From Mactra quadrangularis (taxonomy: Eukaryota > Mollusca > Bivalvia > Venerida > Mactridae), in the NCBI GenBank assembly GCA_025267735.1, contig CM046301.1, positions 67,103,872-67,167,871 on the forward strand: a DNA stretch of 64,000 nucleotides, read 5' to 3'. Within the stretch, counting starts at the first letter, position 1, and each line of letters starts with the position of its first letter. Of this stretch, positions 34,255-44,449 are shown in pieces. The notes beneath the pieces are model-generated. The model did not search any database. It was not told the DNA's origin and worked only from the letters and a program-made list of their open reading frames with translations. The translations under genes and the position numbers were made by a program.

Positions 34255-34592
34255 GTTTAAAGTCTGCTTCCATATACATGCTCAGTCGACTCTACAATTT
34301 TTGCATGATAACACCTAGGCAGGGTATTATCAAAATATCTTACGATAATATTACAGTACAAAATAGAAGGATTTGCGTCTAAAATTGGTCGTAAGACGCT
34401 TGGTGATATGGGCCCTTGATCATTAAAATCACATACAGGCAGATGCTCCCTCACAGCACCCATATACACTTAGGTAGAGTGAAACAACTGTAAATAAATT
34501 TTTTGCTAAAGGAAATTATCAGTATCCCTAGTGAGATTCTAACTTTGGACCCCTCGATCTCTAAGCGCGCGTTCTACCACTGGACCACCTAC
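34255..34592 (-). mobile_element. SINE family III
   Basis: The minus strand starts with a tRNA-like head GTAGGTGGTCCAGTGGTAGA, then CGCGCGCTTAGAGATCGAGG. It ends at the left in CATGTATATGGAAGCAGACT then TTAAACTCCACTT. Diverged and slightly longer than the other two copies (35004, 62836). A 3' tail different from families I, II and IV suggests another LINE partner. Confidence 0.75.
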
Positions 34593-35003
34593 ATAAATTT
34601 ATTATAATCAAAGCCTATTTATGTAAACTAATTAACGCTAATTTGGGAATTTTCTTAAATTACACTTTGTTTCTTTTTCCGTGGGAGTAAAGTGAATCTG
34701 TTTTATTAAAAGACATGAATTTGTCTAAGGATTTTTGGCTGGTACTGTATATAAATGGATATTATTATCAAGTATTTGTAATGTAAACAAACATTAATAT
34801 AAGAACCACTAGATGATGTTACATGACAAATAGTGAAGCTTTATTCTCCCACAGTAAACAAATATGTGTTACATCAATAACGGTGGAAGGGATGGGAAAC
34901 TTTATGGAAGTTTTATGTAAATATTTTCTTTTCAAAAACATAAAGGGTCGATTTGTTTCTTTTATTCCGTTTGCCCGGTCCTTGCCATTTAAACTTAAAA
35001 GTT

Positions 35004-35252
35004 AAAGTGCGGTTTAAAGTCAGCTTCCATACACATGTTCAGCCGACTTTATATTTTTGTACGATAACTCCTGATCATTGAAATCACATTCAGACATGTG
35101 ATCCCTCACAGTATCCATTTACACCTGGGTGGAGTGCAACAATAATTGTAGGTTAATTTCTTGCTCAAGGAAATTAGCAGTGCTCCTTGTGGGGATCGAA
35201 CCCAGGACCTCTCGATCGCAAAGCGCGCGTCCTACCACTAGACCACTACTCC
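35004..35252 (-). mobile_element. SINE family III
   Basis: Head GGAGTAGTGGTCTAGTGGTA, B-box-like GGTTCGATCCCC, body with TTGCTCAAGGAAATTAGCAG on the plus strand, tail TATGGAAGCTGACTTTAAAC then CGCACTT. Best preserved of the three copies together with 62836. Confidence 0.85.
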
Positions 35253-35274
35253 AACAACAACAGGTTCACTGGTC

Positions 35275-35540
35275 ACTGTAAGGTCATTGAGTTCTTGCCT
35301 TTTACATTAGATATGTTTTAGCCTTTTGTTTTAATATGTTCGTGTAATTTTGCTCGCAACATTGTCGTGTAGAGGGTGGGGGTATGAAGCTTTTTTCACC
35401 AAAATTATTTGTTATTGCTTGTTCTTACATGAACCTGTTGAGGCAAGTGTGAGATTGATAAACCCTCTGAACTTAGTTTAAACATCCTATGGCAATTGTT
35501 TTGTCACTATCCGTTTCAAGACGGAAACACCTTAAAGCCT
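35275..35540 (+). repeat. Dispersed repeat E (third copy)
   Basis: AAGGTCATTGAGTTCTTGCC, ACATTGTCGTGTAGAGGGTG, TGAACCTGTTGAGGCAAGTG and GCAATTGTTTTGTCACTATC then CGTTTCAAGACGG line up in order with 22375-22595. Confidence 0.6.
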
Positions 35541-35824
35541 CGTTATCAAAAGTAAAACTGTTTTTGGATTGCAAAGAAAATAGACATTTATCTATTTCAA
35601 ATACCTCTAATAAATAAGATTTTTTAATTAAAAGCAAATATTACATAAATACGTCAAGGAGAAAAAAATGAGTTGCGCCGCGATTTCGATACTTCATATT
35701 TTGATGACGTCATAAATAGATGAAAAATGCAATTGATGTTTTAAAATTTTGTCCATTTATTAAAAAAGCATTGATTAATGATATCCTAACAAATCCGCAC
35801 GATAGGACGTCACGTTATGGAGAT

Positions 35825-36310
35825 ACACACATTGTCCACGAATTTTTGGATCACCCCTCGTATGTTTAAGTTATTTATCGCATTTCAAAGCGAAAGTAGA
35901 TCGAAAACGAAAGTAGAATTTGGTTGTCAATACTTGAAACAATAGTTTTGATCATAGTATGTTTAAGATGAAGTCTTGTTATAGAAAATACTTCTCCAAA
36001 TCACATAACTAAGCTTTAAAACTAATTTGATTCAGGTATATTGAACATTAGCGTATAAATAAATATAGTGTGCTCTTATAAAAGTACCCCCACTTTTTTA
36101 AGAAATTGATACTATAAATACTGATAAAATTCAAATTTAGAAAGCAAGGTGGTTTGAACAGTTTATTGTGTCTCTAATGCACGTTATATTTTTAACTTGA
36201 TGTTTGTAAAACAGTTTTCAAGTCTACTGTTGATGAATATATCTTCATACAGTGGCTTTAAGTTCATGTTTTAGTTATTTGTTTGCGGCGTCCTTCATTA
36301 ACAAAAGTTC
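35825..36310 (+). repeat. Diverged 0.5-kb duplication, left copy
   Basis: Collinear with 38820-39335. Shared landmarks are CGAAAGTAGATCGAAAACGA, TTGTCAATACTTG.., TTTGATCAT, GTG(C/T)TCTTATAAAAG followed by ACCCC, and CAGTTTTCA(A/T)GTCTAC. No frame is kept. A tandem event about 3 kb apart, older than the A/B duplication. Confidence 0.7.
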
Positions 36311-36329
36311 AGAAATATAACTGTTCCAT

Positions 36330-37270
36330 TTTTTGTCATAAAGCCAGATGGTCCAATTAGCGGAGATTTACTTATTGTTTACAGCCTTATTAAATATCAA
36401 ATGAGAAGTTACCAGGAATTTTATCTAAAAGATCTGAACTTTGGAACAGGATTTTTTAAATATTTTATTAAGGTCATTATTGCTATCATTTAATGCCATA
36501 AAATAAATATTTAAATCAAAGTCAACATTTAATATTAATTAAATCAAAGTCAGCATTTAATATTAATTGTATCATTTATAAATCATACTCTAATTAACAT
36601 CATAATATCGGCCATGATAATTCTGATGAAATATATTTCAATTTGTGACATTTAAATGAACATAGTGATGTTAATCAAGTTAATATATTCAAGTCGTTCG
36701 TGTAAAATGTAAAAATCCGTATTTGAGCATAGCCAGTTTCATAAAAAGATATTTTTTATAGAAAGCTATAAAACGATTAAATAGTTTGTTAGAACTTTTT
36801 TAAACAAAACTTATTATAATGACATACCATAATATGAAATGTACATTGTACATTTCATATAAAAAGTTATAGTTTTATGTAATTTTAAAAATATTCTTAC
36901 ATAGTCACGTGTGCTTGCAATATAAATAAAACATCATATTACAATAAAATGTTGGCTATTGTTAAAGAATATGTCGTGAATTTTCGTGTTAAAATTAAAA
37001 TATCTTATATGTTTCAGTTTTTGTTTTTTTAATACTAATGTGTATTCGTTGCTTAAGCTTCATTTAATGTCACATTTTCTAAATATGTAAATTAAAAACA
37101 AGTTAAATGGTATACATCTATATTTTTGTATTGTTCGAGTGACAGCTACTTTACCGTGTCGTGTTAAGAATATAGTTTTAGCAGATCTAAATAGTAACAA
37201 TAAAAAAATTAAAATGCCCTAAATTCACTGATTTTATGATGAAATATTCCGTTTCGTTTACGATTTTACC
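36330..37270. other. AT-rich stretch without gene
   Basis: Holds a two-unit tandem repeat of 28 bp (AAATCAAAGTCAACATTTAA then TATTAATT) at 36513-36568 and a perfect palindrome at 36832-36860 (14-bp arms ATATGAAATGTACA around one base). Confidence 0.6.
36832..36860. repeat. Perfect 29-bp palindrome
   Basis: ATATGAAATGTACA-T-TGTACATTTCATAT; arms of 14 bp around T at 36846. Confidence 0.9.
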
Positions 37271-37274
37271 TGTA

Positions 37275-37765
37275 AGTTGTGTAACTTAGAAAACGGAAAT
37301 TGCCGAAAGTCAACGACGATCGACGGAATAAGTCAAATACAGCGGTGCGTTCAACAATGCGAGCGCTCGAGCGTGCGCCTGCTTCGCGAATTGTTTGGCT
37401 ATTGAACGATTGCAAGCGCTCGCTGTTAAATCCAAGATGGCGTCAAACAGCCACATTATTGAAAATAGCGGATGGGGGAACAATTATTTCTGCTGATACA
37501 TGACATATTTCACATTTTTTTATCATATACGAATAATTATGATATAATTTACTGTACCAAATAAATTATATTATATGCATGGCATGGATATGTTATGTGG
37601 AATGAGTAACGCACACGTTTGCGTCCACTTTTGAGGGATAATTCTTTGAGATAAACGTTTAACATTTTCCAGTCGCCATCTTCGATATCTAAGCGAAACA
37701 CCTCTCGCGCTGAATCGCGAGCGCGAGCGAGCACTCGTCCGGGCGCCCGCGTTTAGAACGAAAGT
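37275..37765. promoter_or_regulatory. CpG-rich island with two facing YY1-like motifs
   Basis: In otherwise CpG-poor DNA two clusters are dense in CpG: 37300-37425 (GCGAGCGCTCGAGCGTGCGC) and 37690-37765 (CGCGAGCGCGAGCGAGCAC, CCGGGCGCCCGCG). CCAAGATGGCGTC lies at 37433-37445 on the plus strand and GAAGATGGCGAC at about 37683-37672 on the minus strand. Both match the YY1 consensus AAGATGGCG, and in both the ATG is followed by a short open frame. YY1 sites of this form are common at animal promoters and first exons. It could be a promoter, or the ends of an unknown element. Confidence 0.45.
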
Positions 37766-37779
37766 GCTCGGTGTCGCCC

Positions 37780-38560
37780 CGATTTATTTATTTATACAAC
37801 TTTTCTTAGCTCTGTGGATGATGAAATGCGTGACTAATTAATAATTGTGCTTCTTAAACTGTGTGTGACTTAATCTGTGAATTATAGACGTGTACCCTTT
37901 AAATGTCAAACTGTAATTCGTCTAGCTCCAACTATCCACTATTTCTAACGTTCTGAAATATACCACCCCAATTTTACCATTAAAACTACTTAAATTAGCA
38001 ATAAATTTTAAAACCAGTTTTAAATTTCAAATTAAACATTCATTCTATGACTTATCCAGTAGGTCATGTGACTTTTTATTTGGGTGTGGGCGTAACACAT
38101 AGTTAATAGAGTTCATTAAATATTGTATAGGAAAAAACAATTCTATGAAAGACAGCCTGTGAGACAATCATTCAAACCCAGCATGCAAACACTATATAAC
38201 ATTAAAATGGCATTTTTTCAGGGCGTGTTGTCCACGCGATGTCGTCTATTTCTTATTTATTTGTCCTTTACTCATGTTACTATGGTAACTGTAATTTGTA
38301 ATTTGACAAAAATATTTCCAAGTTACTGGGTTTATTTCTTTGCGATAAATGAAATCTAAATCAGAGTCGTTAACAATATCACCCACGTAAGAATTATGTG
38401 TGACAAATTGTTTAGAAACAACATTTATACAAACTGTGATATATACATCCATTGTTATTAAAGGTGTTTGTTGACAAATTTAACTTAAATGTTAACTTTT
38501 CTGAAACTTACAGAATTTGGAACCAGAAAGGCATTGCTCTGATAATGATGATTTAGTTCC
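37780..38560. other. Unannotated stretch
   Basis: No recognised gene; short frames only. Confidence 0.4.
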
Positions 38561-38564
38561 AATT

Positions 38565-38785
38565 GACATACAACTGTAAACAATGGCGAGTTTATGGATA
38601 ATAAAACCTACCCTGTTAGAAACGGTATAAATGATTTCAATGCATTTTGTGGCTTTTATTTTATATTTCTAACAGTTCATCAGTTTGTCTTAAAATGTTT
38701 AGAAATAGTTTTCTAGACACAATTAAAGACACGGACATGTATTTTTAAAATATAAAAAGTGACCCAATCTATGGGAAAGCTGATT
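38565..38785 (+). repeat. Diverged repeat shared with 48535-48780
   Basis: GACATACAACTGTAAACAAT, GCATTTTGTGGCTTTTA, GACACAATTAAAGACAC and CCCAATCTATGGGAA line up with GATATACAACTACAAATGAT, GCATTTTGTGACTTTTA, GACACAATTACAGACAC and CCAAATCTGTGAACT at 48545-48755. Old and diverged. Confidence 0.55.
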
Positions 38786-38819
38786 TTACCAACTCTCAAA
38801 GTATATATCAAGATTTACG

Positions 38820-39335
38820 CTGCTCATGGACCACGAAGGATAAAAAACTATTCTAAATATATAATTGTTTCGCATGAATATGTTCGTGTTATTTATTTCA
38901 CTTTAAAACGAAAGAAGATCGAAATCAAAAGTAGACTTTTGTTGTCAATTCTAAAAAAGTATTTTTGATCATTGAATGTTCAAGATAATGTCGTGTGATA
39001 GAAAACAGCGTCCTCAAAATTTTATAATTAGGTTAACTAAATTTAGTTAAACGAATTTTAAACATAAATTGTGAATGTTTACACAATTGACAATGATATT
39101 GACAATAAAAATGACAATGACAATTGAATAAAGTGTGTTCTTATAAAAGGGACCCCTTTCTTTAAAAAACGTACCATAGACAATCTTACAACAAGAAAGC
39201 AAAATAGTTTGAAATGTTTATATTGTCTTTTATTTAGATTATATTTTAATAATTCTACAGTTAAAAGACAGTTTTCATGTCTACCATAAATAATTCTATC
39301 TTCTTATAGTGCCTTTAACATTCCACTTCTTTTAC
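38820..39335 (+). repeat. Diverged 0.5-kb duplication, right copy
   Basis: Partner of 35825-36310, with ACGAAAGAAGATCGAAATCA, GTGTTCTTATAAAAGGGACC and GACAGTTTTCATGTCTACC. Confidence 0.7.
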
Positions 39336-39846
39336 AAACACTTAGTTGTTTATATATTTATAACATTCATTAAGTGTAAGGTCTATTAGTTAGTTTTAAA
39401 TAAGATGAATTGTGTAACCTACAGAGCTCCTACATGAGATTATTATACAATGAATGAACACTTGAACCATTCATGAGATAATTATCTTCATTATTCACCA
39501 ATAATTAGAAACAGTTTTTACAATTATACAACAATACTGTAAATAATTCTTTCTCATTTCAATACATTAAACAGTTCATCTGTTAGCTGTAGATATATAA
39601 AGGCTAGAAACATAATGAATGGTTTATATATCAATTAAATTTGCAATCAGGAAACACTGAAGTCATGATGAGCTTATTAAATTCTTTTATATTGTGAATC
39701 TATTCTTCATCAGATGAATGACGAAGAAATAAAAAGAAAACCTTTTGTTGACTATTGTTACAACAAATCAGCAATTTTTGCGTAATTTGTCTGCGACGAT
39801 GTAAAAATAACTGAGCGCGGCACGACGATAAGTGACTTAGATTTGT

Positions 39847-40580
39847 GGAGTCTGATCACAATATAGTGGTGTCTGACCACAGTGAGACAATTTTTTACTA
39901 CAATTTGACGGTGTCTGTCCACAATATATTGATGTCTATCCACGATATATCGGTGTCTGTTCACGTTAAATTGGTGTCTGTCCACGAAATATCGGAGTCT
40001 GTCAACGTTATATTTTGTCTGTCCACGATATATCGTTGTCGATCCACGGTACATCGGAGTCTGTTCATGGTATATCGGTATAGGTTCACGATATATCGAT
40101 GTCTGTCTACGAAATATCGGTGTTTGTCAACGTTATATTTTGTCTGTCCACGATATATCGTTGTCGATCCACGGTACATCGGAGTCTGTTCATGGTATAT
40201 CGGTATAGGTTCACGATATATCGATGTCTGTCTACGATATATCGGTGTTTGTCCACGGTTCATCGGAGTCTGTCCATGGTATATCGATGTAGGTTCACGA
40301 TATATCAATACCTGTCCACGATATATCGGTGTTTTTCGAACAATCGTAGTCAGTCCACCATATATCGATATCTGTCGACAATTTTATAATCGGCGACTGT
40401 CGATATTTTGGTGTCTGTCCGTTGGTATCTGTCTACGATTTGATTATCAGTGTCTGTCTACGATATAATGGTGTCTGTCCACGTTATATCGCTTTCTGTC
40501 CACGATATATCAGTTTGATCGTACAATAATGAATGTGTCTTACCACGAAAGTCCGCTGTTTTACGATAGACGGTGTCTGA
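39847..40580. repeat. 21-bp minisatellite with a 126-bp higher-order unit
   Basis: About 33 units of a 21-bp repeat, consensus GTGTCTGTCCACGATATATC plus G, decaying at both ends. A block of six units (126 bp) is repeated twice almost exactly, starting at about 39975 and 40101 (GTCAACGTTATATTTTGTCT at 40001 and again at 40127). Because 21 is a multiple of three, frames stay open: 207 codons on the plus strand (39845-40468) and 115 and 98 codons on the minus strand, all heptad text such as CPRYIGV or VDRHRYI. These frames are most simply a by-product of the period. Confidence 0.95.
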
Positions 40581-40717
40581 CTTTGGCGCAACAGTGTTTG
40601 ATTATAATACATGAATTAATAGCCTTACATGCAAACAATATCAAAATAGCTGAATGGCCGTCAGATCAGAACTACATTATTTCCTGTCATTATCATTCGA
40701 AAACATAGATTGGTAAA

Positions 40718-42238
40718 GTTCAAAGAAAAACATCACAAAGTACCCCATGTAACAAATCAATAGATAATTAGGGTAAAATTATCTTTCAATTGTCAAAGTG
40801 ACATATTTCCTGTATCATGACAGTTCTCATGTTGTTAAGTATTTTAACAACTAAAATAGTGGGCTAGACTAAGATACTCGACGTTTTTGTCTCGTTGGAG
40901 TTACATTGTATCCCGAACAAAACACGCCTCCAATGGCGAGTTACAAAAGTCACTGATTTCAAATTGATGTTGCAACCTAACCAAGCTCATGGATCATTTT
41001 GTGAGGACAGTTAACCTAGCTTGTGTTCTTGGGATGTATTAGACTTGGACACCAAATCAATGCAGTTGATTGCTGCAACGATTGCTCACCAAATGCCATT
41101 GTTAATTGTTGCTAGGGTCCGACTAACTTAAATTAGCAGCAGTATATGTGAACGATGTCCTATATTTGATCGCCAACTTAGTGCCTCATTAAGCACTAAA
41201 TCAAAACACTATGTCGAAATTTTAGTCACCGTGAGCGATCACACGAAGTTGGGGTTCTGCACCGCCGCAGTATTAAATGTGTTCCAAGTATACATCCCGT
41301 ATAAATTAAGTATTAAATTATAATGTTCATATTTATTTCGTAACAAAAATGAAGTAAAAACAAACCGCCTCATGGTCATTGTTGCTATATTATCATGCTA
41401 CTTACAATGAAAACTATTAACAGCCATTTTTCACCATAGCGCAACCTGACATGACACTATAAGCAATGATCATTGAAACAATAAAGTTCCAGAAATAAAT
41501 TAACAAGATAATACAATGTATACATCAGTTAACACTTGGTATGTTTATTGACTTATGTCATTATCAGGATTGAAATATTCCTGCTGTCATTAACAGAGAT
41601 ATATAACATCAGTAGTAGGTGTGTACATTGATTTCATGAGAAATAAAGAAACAAAAACAACATTTATCAAACTCATGTTAGACTAATGTTACTACAATAG
41701 TCCGTTAAAGGAAGTTTTCCCCTTTTTTAGCTAGGTCAAGAGGCTTGGTAACTTTTAAGGAAGAGATTTCCAACAAAATCGCCGTGATGGCAGCCTTTAA
41801 TGTGGACAATCAGGGAATTGATAAAAAATGTTTGCAGTCGTTTGTTTATTAAAGAAAAAAAAGGAAACAGGAACAATGGTATAGTGAATTTTCCGCATTA
41901 CATGACCTTACATTCTCCATCGGTGATTAAAGTCAACGGAACTCCATAAATCGACAACGGAGGCGAATAAGTATAAATCGAGCTATTCCTTAGATTGTTT
42001 GAAACATCATCGTGGTCATATCGTTTTTCAGTTTTTTGACAATGTAACCCCACGATATGGACACGTCGATTACCACAGTCTAGCCCACCAGTTTAGTTGT
42101 TAAGATAATTAACAACATGAGAACTGTCATGATACAGGAAATACATTATATGTCACATTGACAATTGAAAGATAATTTGACCCTAATTATCCATTGATTT
42201 GTTGTATGGGCTAATTTGTGATGTTTTATCTTTAGAAC
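40718..42238. mobile_element. 1.5-kb element with about 155-bp terminal inverted repeats
   Basis: The left arm 40718-40871 (GTTCAAAGAAAAACATCACA, AACAAATCAATAGATAATTA, TCATGACAGTTCTCATGTTG, GGGCTAGACT) is matched inverted by 42076-42238 (CAACATGAGAACTGTCATGA, TAATTATCCATTGATTTGTT, TGTGATGTTTTATCTTTAGA). Arms are diverged by some 10-15% by eye with small gaps. The interior has no transposase frame and includes a segment (41385-41710) that is itself repeated elsewhere. Superfamily and target duplication are not clear. Confidence 0.75.
41385..41710 (-). repeat. Repeat X, copy inside the inverted-repeat element
   Basis: Inverse of 49760-50070: TATACATCAGTTAACACTTG, ATGTCATTATCAGGATTGAA and GTGTACATTGATTTCATGAG all recur there on the other strand. 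A shorter relative is at 46050-46115. Confidence 0.8.
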
Positions 42239-42764
42239 GTCTACAAATCATTTTTATACAAAAACGACAGGAAAAAATTTTGATATTTATCTTTCTGTTT
42301 GGTCTTTACAGATATGTTTAAGACTTACGATTTTAATCATCATTTGTCAACTTGTATTTTTTAAATGATCACCCTGTTATGTAATATGAAATATATCATC
42401 TAACACTGATATAAATTTTTGATTATATTCCTTAATATTATTGAAAAGAAAGGGATATCAGGATCAGAAATAGTATAAATCAGCCTCCCACCAAAAAACA
42501 AAGAGAGAAAGATAGATGTTCCGTTATGTCTTAACTTTTGTTATGAAAAGAACGTGTAATGAAAAAGGATTTGGCTGAGAGAGAAATGGTTTGAATGCAA
42601 AGTGCTCCTCCCGAGGGATCGAGAGAGTGAAAAATAAACTGCATTGTTTGAAAGTATCGGTCGATGTTTTCGGCAGCAACATCGAACAGAAAAAAATATG
42701 TGATTATAAAAAGATAAATTGTTTTCAATTGCTGTGAGAAATCAATTTGTCAACTATTTTCAGT

Positions 42765-42845
42765 AACTCATTAGTGTGATCTTTGTCCATCTTGGTGTTC
42801 TGGTTTTAGAATCAAGTCACTAGGTCATTACAAAATCACATCACA
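42765..42845 (-). repeat. Dispersed repeat G, copy 1
   Basis: The minus strand reads GACCTAGTGACTTGATTCTA, then ACACCAAGATGGACAAAGAT, then CACACTAATGAG. The same order occurs at 49010-49085 and 54765-54845. The AGAGAGCCAAGATGGC variant at 54806 is a motif I know from many mollusc sequences. Confidence 0.65.
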
Positions 42846-43097
42846 TTACAAAGTTCAATGTCTTCAACAAAGTTTATGTAGTTTGATGCATAGATATCAG
42901 ACACATACGGCACATTGACATCAGATGTAACATAATCTGATTTAATTACACCAAACGTAAAACATGCGACTTGATTGAATGTAATTTCATCAAAACAGAT
43001 TTGCGATTTTTCATATTTGTTTAAAAGAGGATAATTCAGTCATGTTAGATTTGTTTTGTTGTTTTGTGATAGGCTTTAAATGTTTTTGTTTGTTTTG

Positions 43098-43318
43098 TTT
43101 TTAATTCGTATTCAACACATATTTGGGTCATATATACGACGGCCAGCTCTTCCTACTACATGTATAGGTTTCCTGGACACTTTTCTATCATGAGTACTAA
43201 CTTATCCTACCACGAGGCAGACTACTTATGTATAGGTTATGACCTACCGCAACCGGGCTCGAACCCACAATCTCCGGATTCGAAGTCAGACATGCTAACC
43301 ACTACGCCTAACAGCGGC
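43098..43318 (-). mobile_element. SINE family I
   Basis: The plus strand starts with the tail TTCGTATTCAACACATATTT and ends with the head ...CTAACCACTACGCCTAACAG then CGGC. B box reversed as GGGCTCGAACCC. Nearly full length. Confidence 0.88.
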
Positions 43319-44449
43319 TTTTTTAAAATGTAATTGATTTAGTTCTGTTTGCCTTAAAGTGCATAAATCTGTCAACGGCGGATCTTATAACCATAGCATA
43401 AACAGTTTTGTAAATAATTTGTCTTGGTGATTTTACACATAACATTGGCAATGGAATCATATTAATTAACTACCCAATCAAATAAGGCAGTTTATCGTAT
43501 GTGTTTCCAAAAAACATTACCCATGTATTGAATATTTATTATTTGAGTTTTCAACTTCTAGCGATGCTACACACACAAGTTTATGTTAAACATTGATAAT
43601 ATTTTGCATGAAGTTGTTGAAAACATGTCAGGAACATCAACAGCAAACTAGCATATAATTTCCACGCAAACAAAAAGCATGAGGGAGATTTTTTATTAGT
43701 CCTTTGTCTTAAAAGGGCACTACAAACAACGAAATCAACGAGTCTAATGGGTTTCCTACTTGGAAAAGAAAGTGGCCAAAAGGGTGTTTAACCAGGTGCT
43801 AGGGTCCAATTACCTCAGATTGCTCCATCAGGTTTATATTGGATGAAACAATAACAAATTGTCTGAGTAGAAAAACTTCAACCCTCCCTTTAGTTTACAA
43901 AGTAAATACTTCCCCTAAGATTACACTTAATATCATTTTGAAACAATATACGTACCAATATAGTTCCATTTAAAAAAGAATACACCATAAGAATGGCAAA
44001 CATCCTGTATATACGGAAGTTGAATTTAAAACTCTTACATCTGACAATAGCATTCATGAACATACAGGAAAGAGCGCTCCTTTTTTCATAATTTATCAAT
44101 GTAATTTTGAGACATGATTAATTCCAACAAAGTCTGAATCAAACCGGAAATTTTGTAAACTATCATTATTATAGTTAGTTTAAAAATATTAATCCTGAAC
44201 GTTCGTTACTTTGATAATTATGAAAAAATATCATTTCAAATCCTATATCCATAAAAAAAAAATATTTTTCTGATTTACCGCTTAAAGATCATACCATGAA
44301 AATTTTAACGAGACAAAACTTGCCTTAACTAGGTATTGTTATCGTAAAATTTCATGACTATTCTGAAAATAACACAGTACATACTCGTATAAGGATTCAA
44401 AACAAACAAAAACATTAGATAAACAATGTGGTGACGACGTACATGACTA
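43319..44449. other. Mostly unannotated stretch
   Basis: Contains dispersed repeat F at 43635-43735; nothing else recognised. Confidence 0.4.
43635..43735 (+). repeat. Dispersed repeat F (copy 3)
   Basis: CATCAACAGCAAACTAGC, TTCCACGCAAACAAAAAGCA, GAGGGAGATTTTTTATTAG and AAAAGGGCACTACAAACAAC follow the order at 61990-62095. Confidence 0.5.

Noticed and set aside
37300..37734. Short frames on both strands of the CpG island as genes
   Set aside because: They depend on non-ATG starts; the ATG frames in the YY1-like motifs are under 25 codons and lack donors. Kept only as a regulatory candidate.
39845..40468. 207-codon open frame
   Set aside because: Entirely minisatellite; the 21-bp period alone keeps it open, and opposite-strand frames are equally open.
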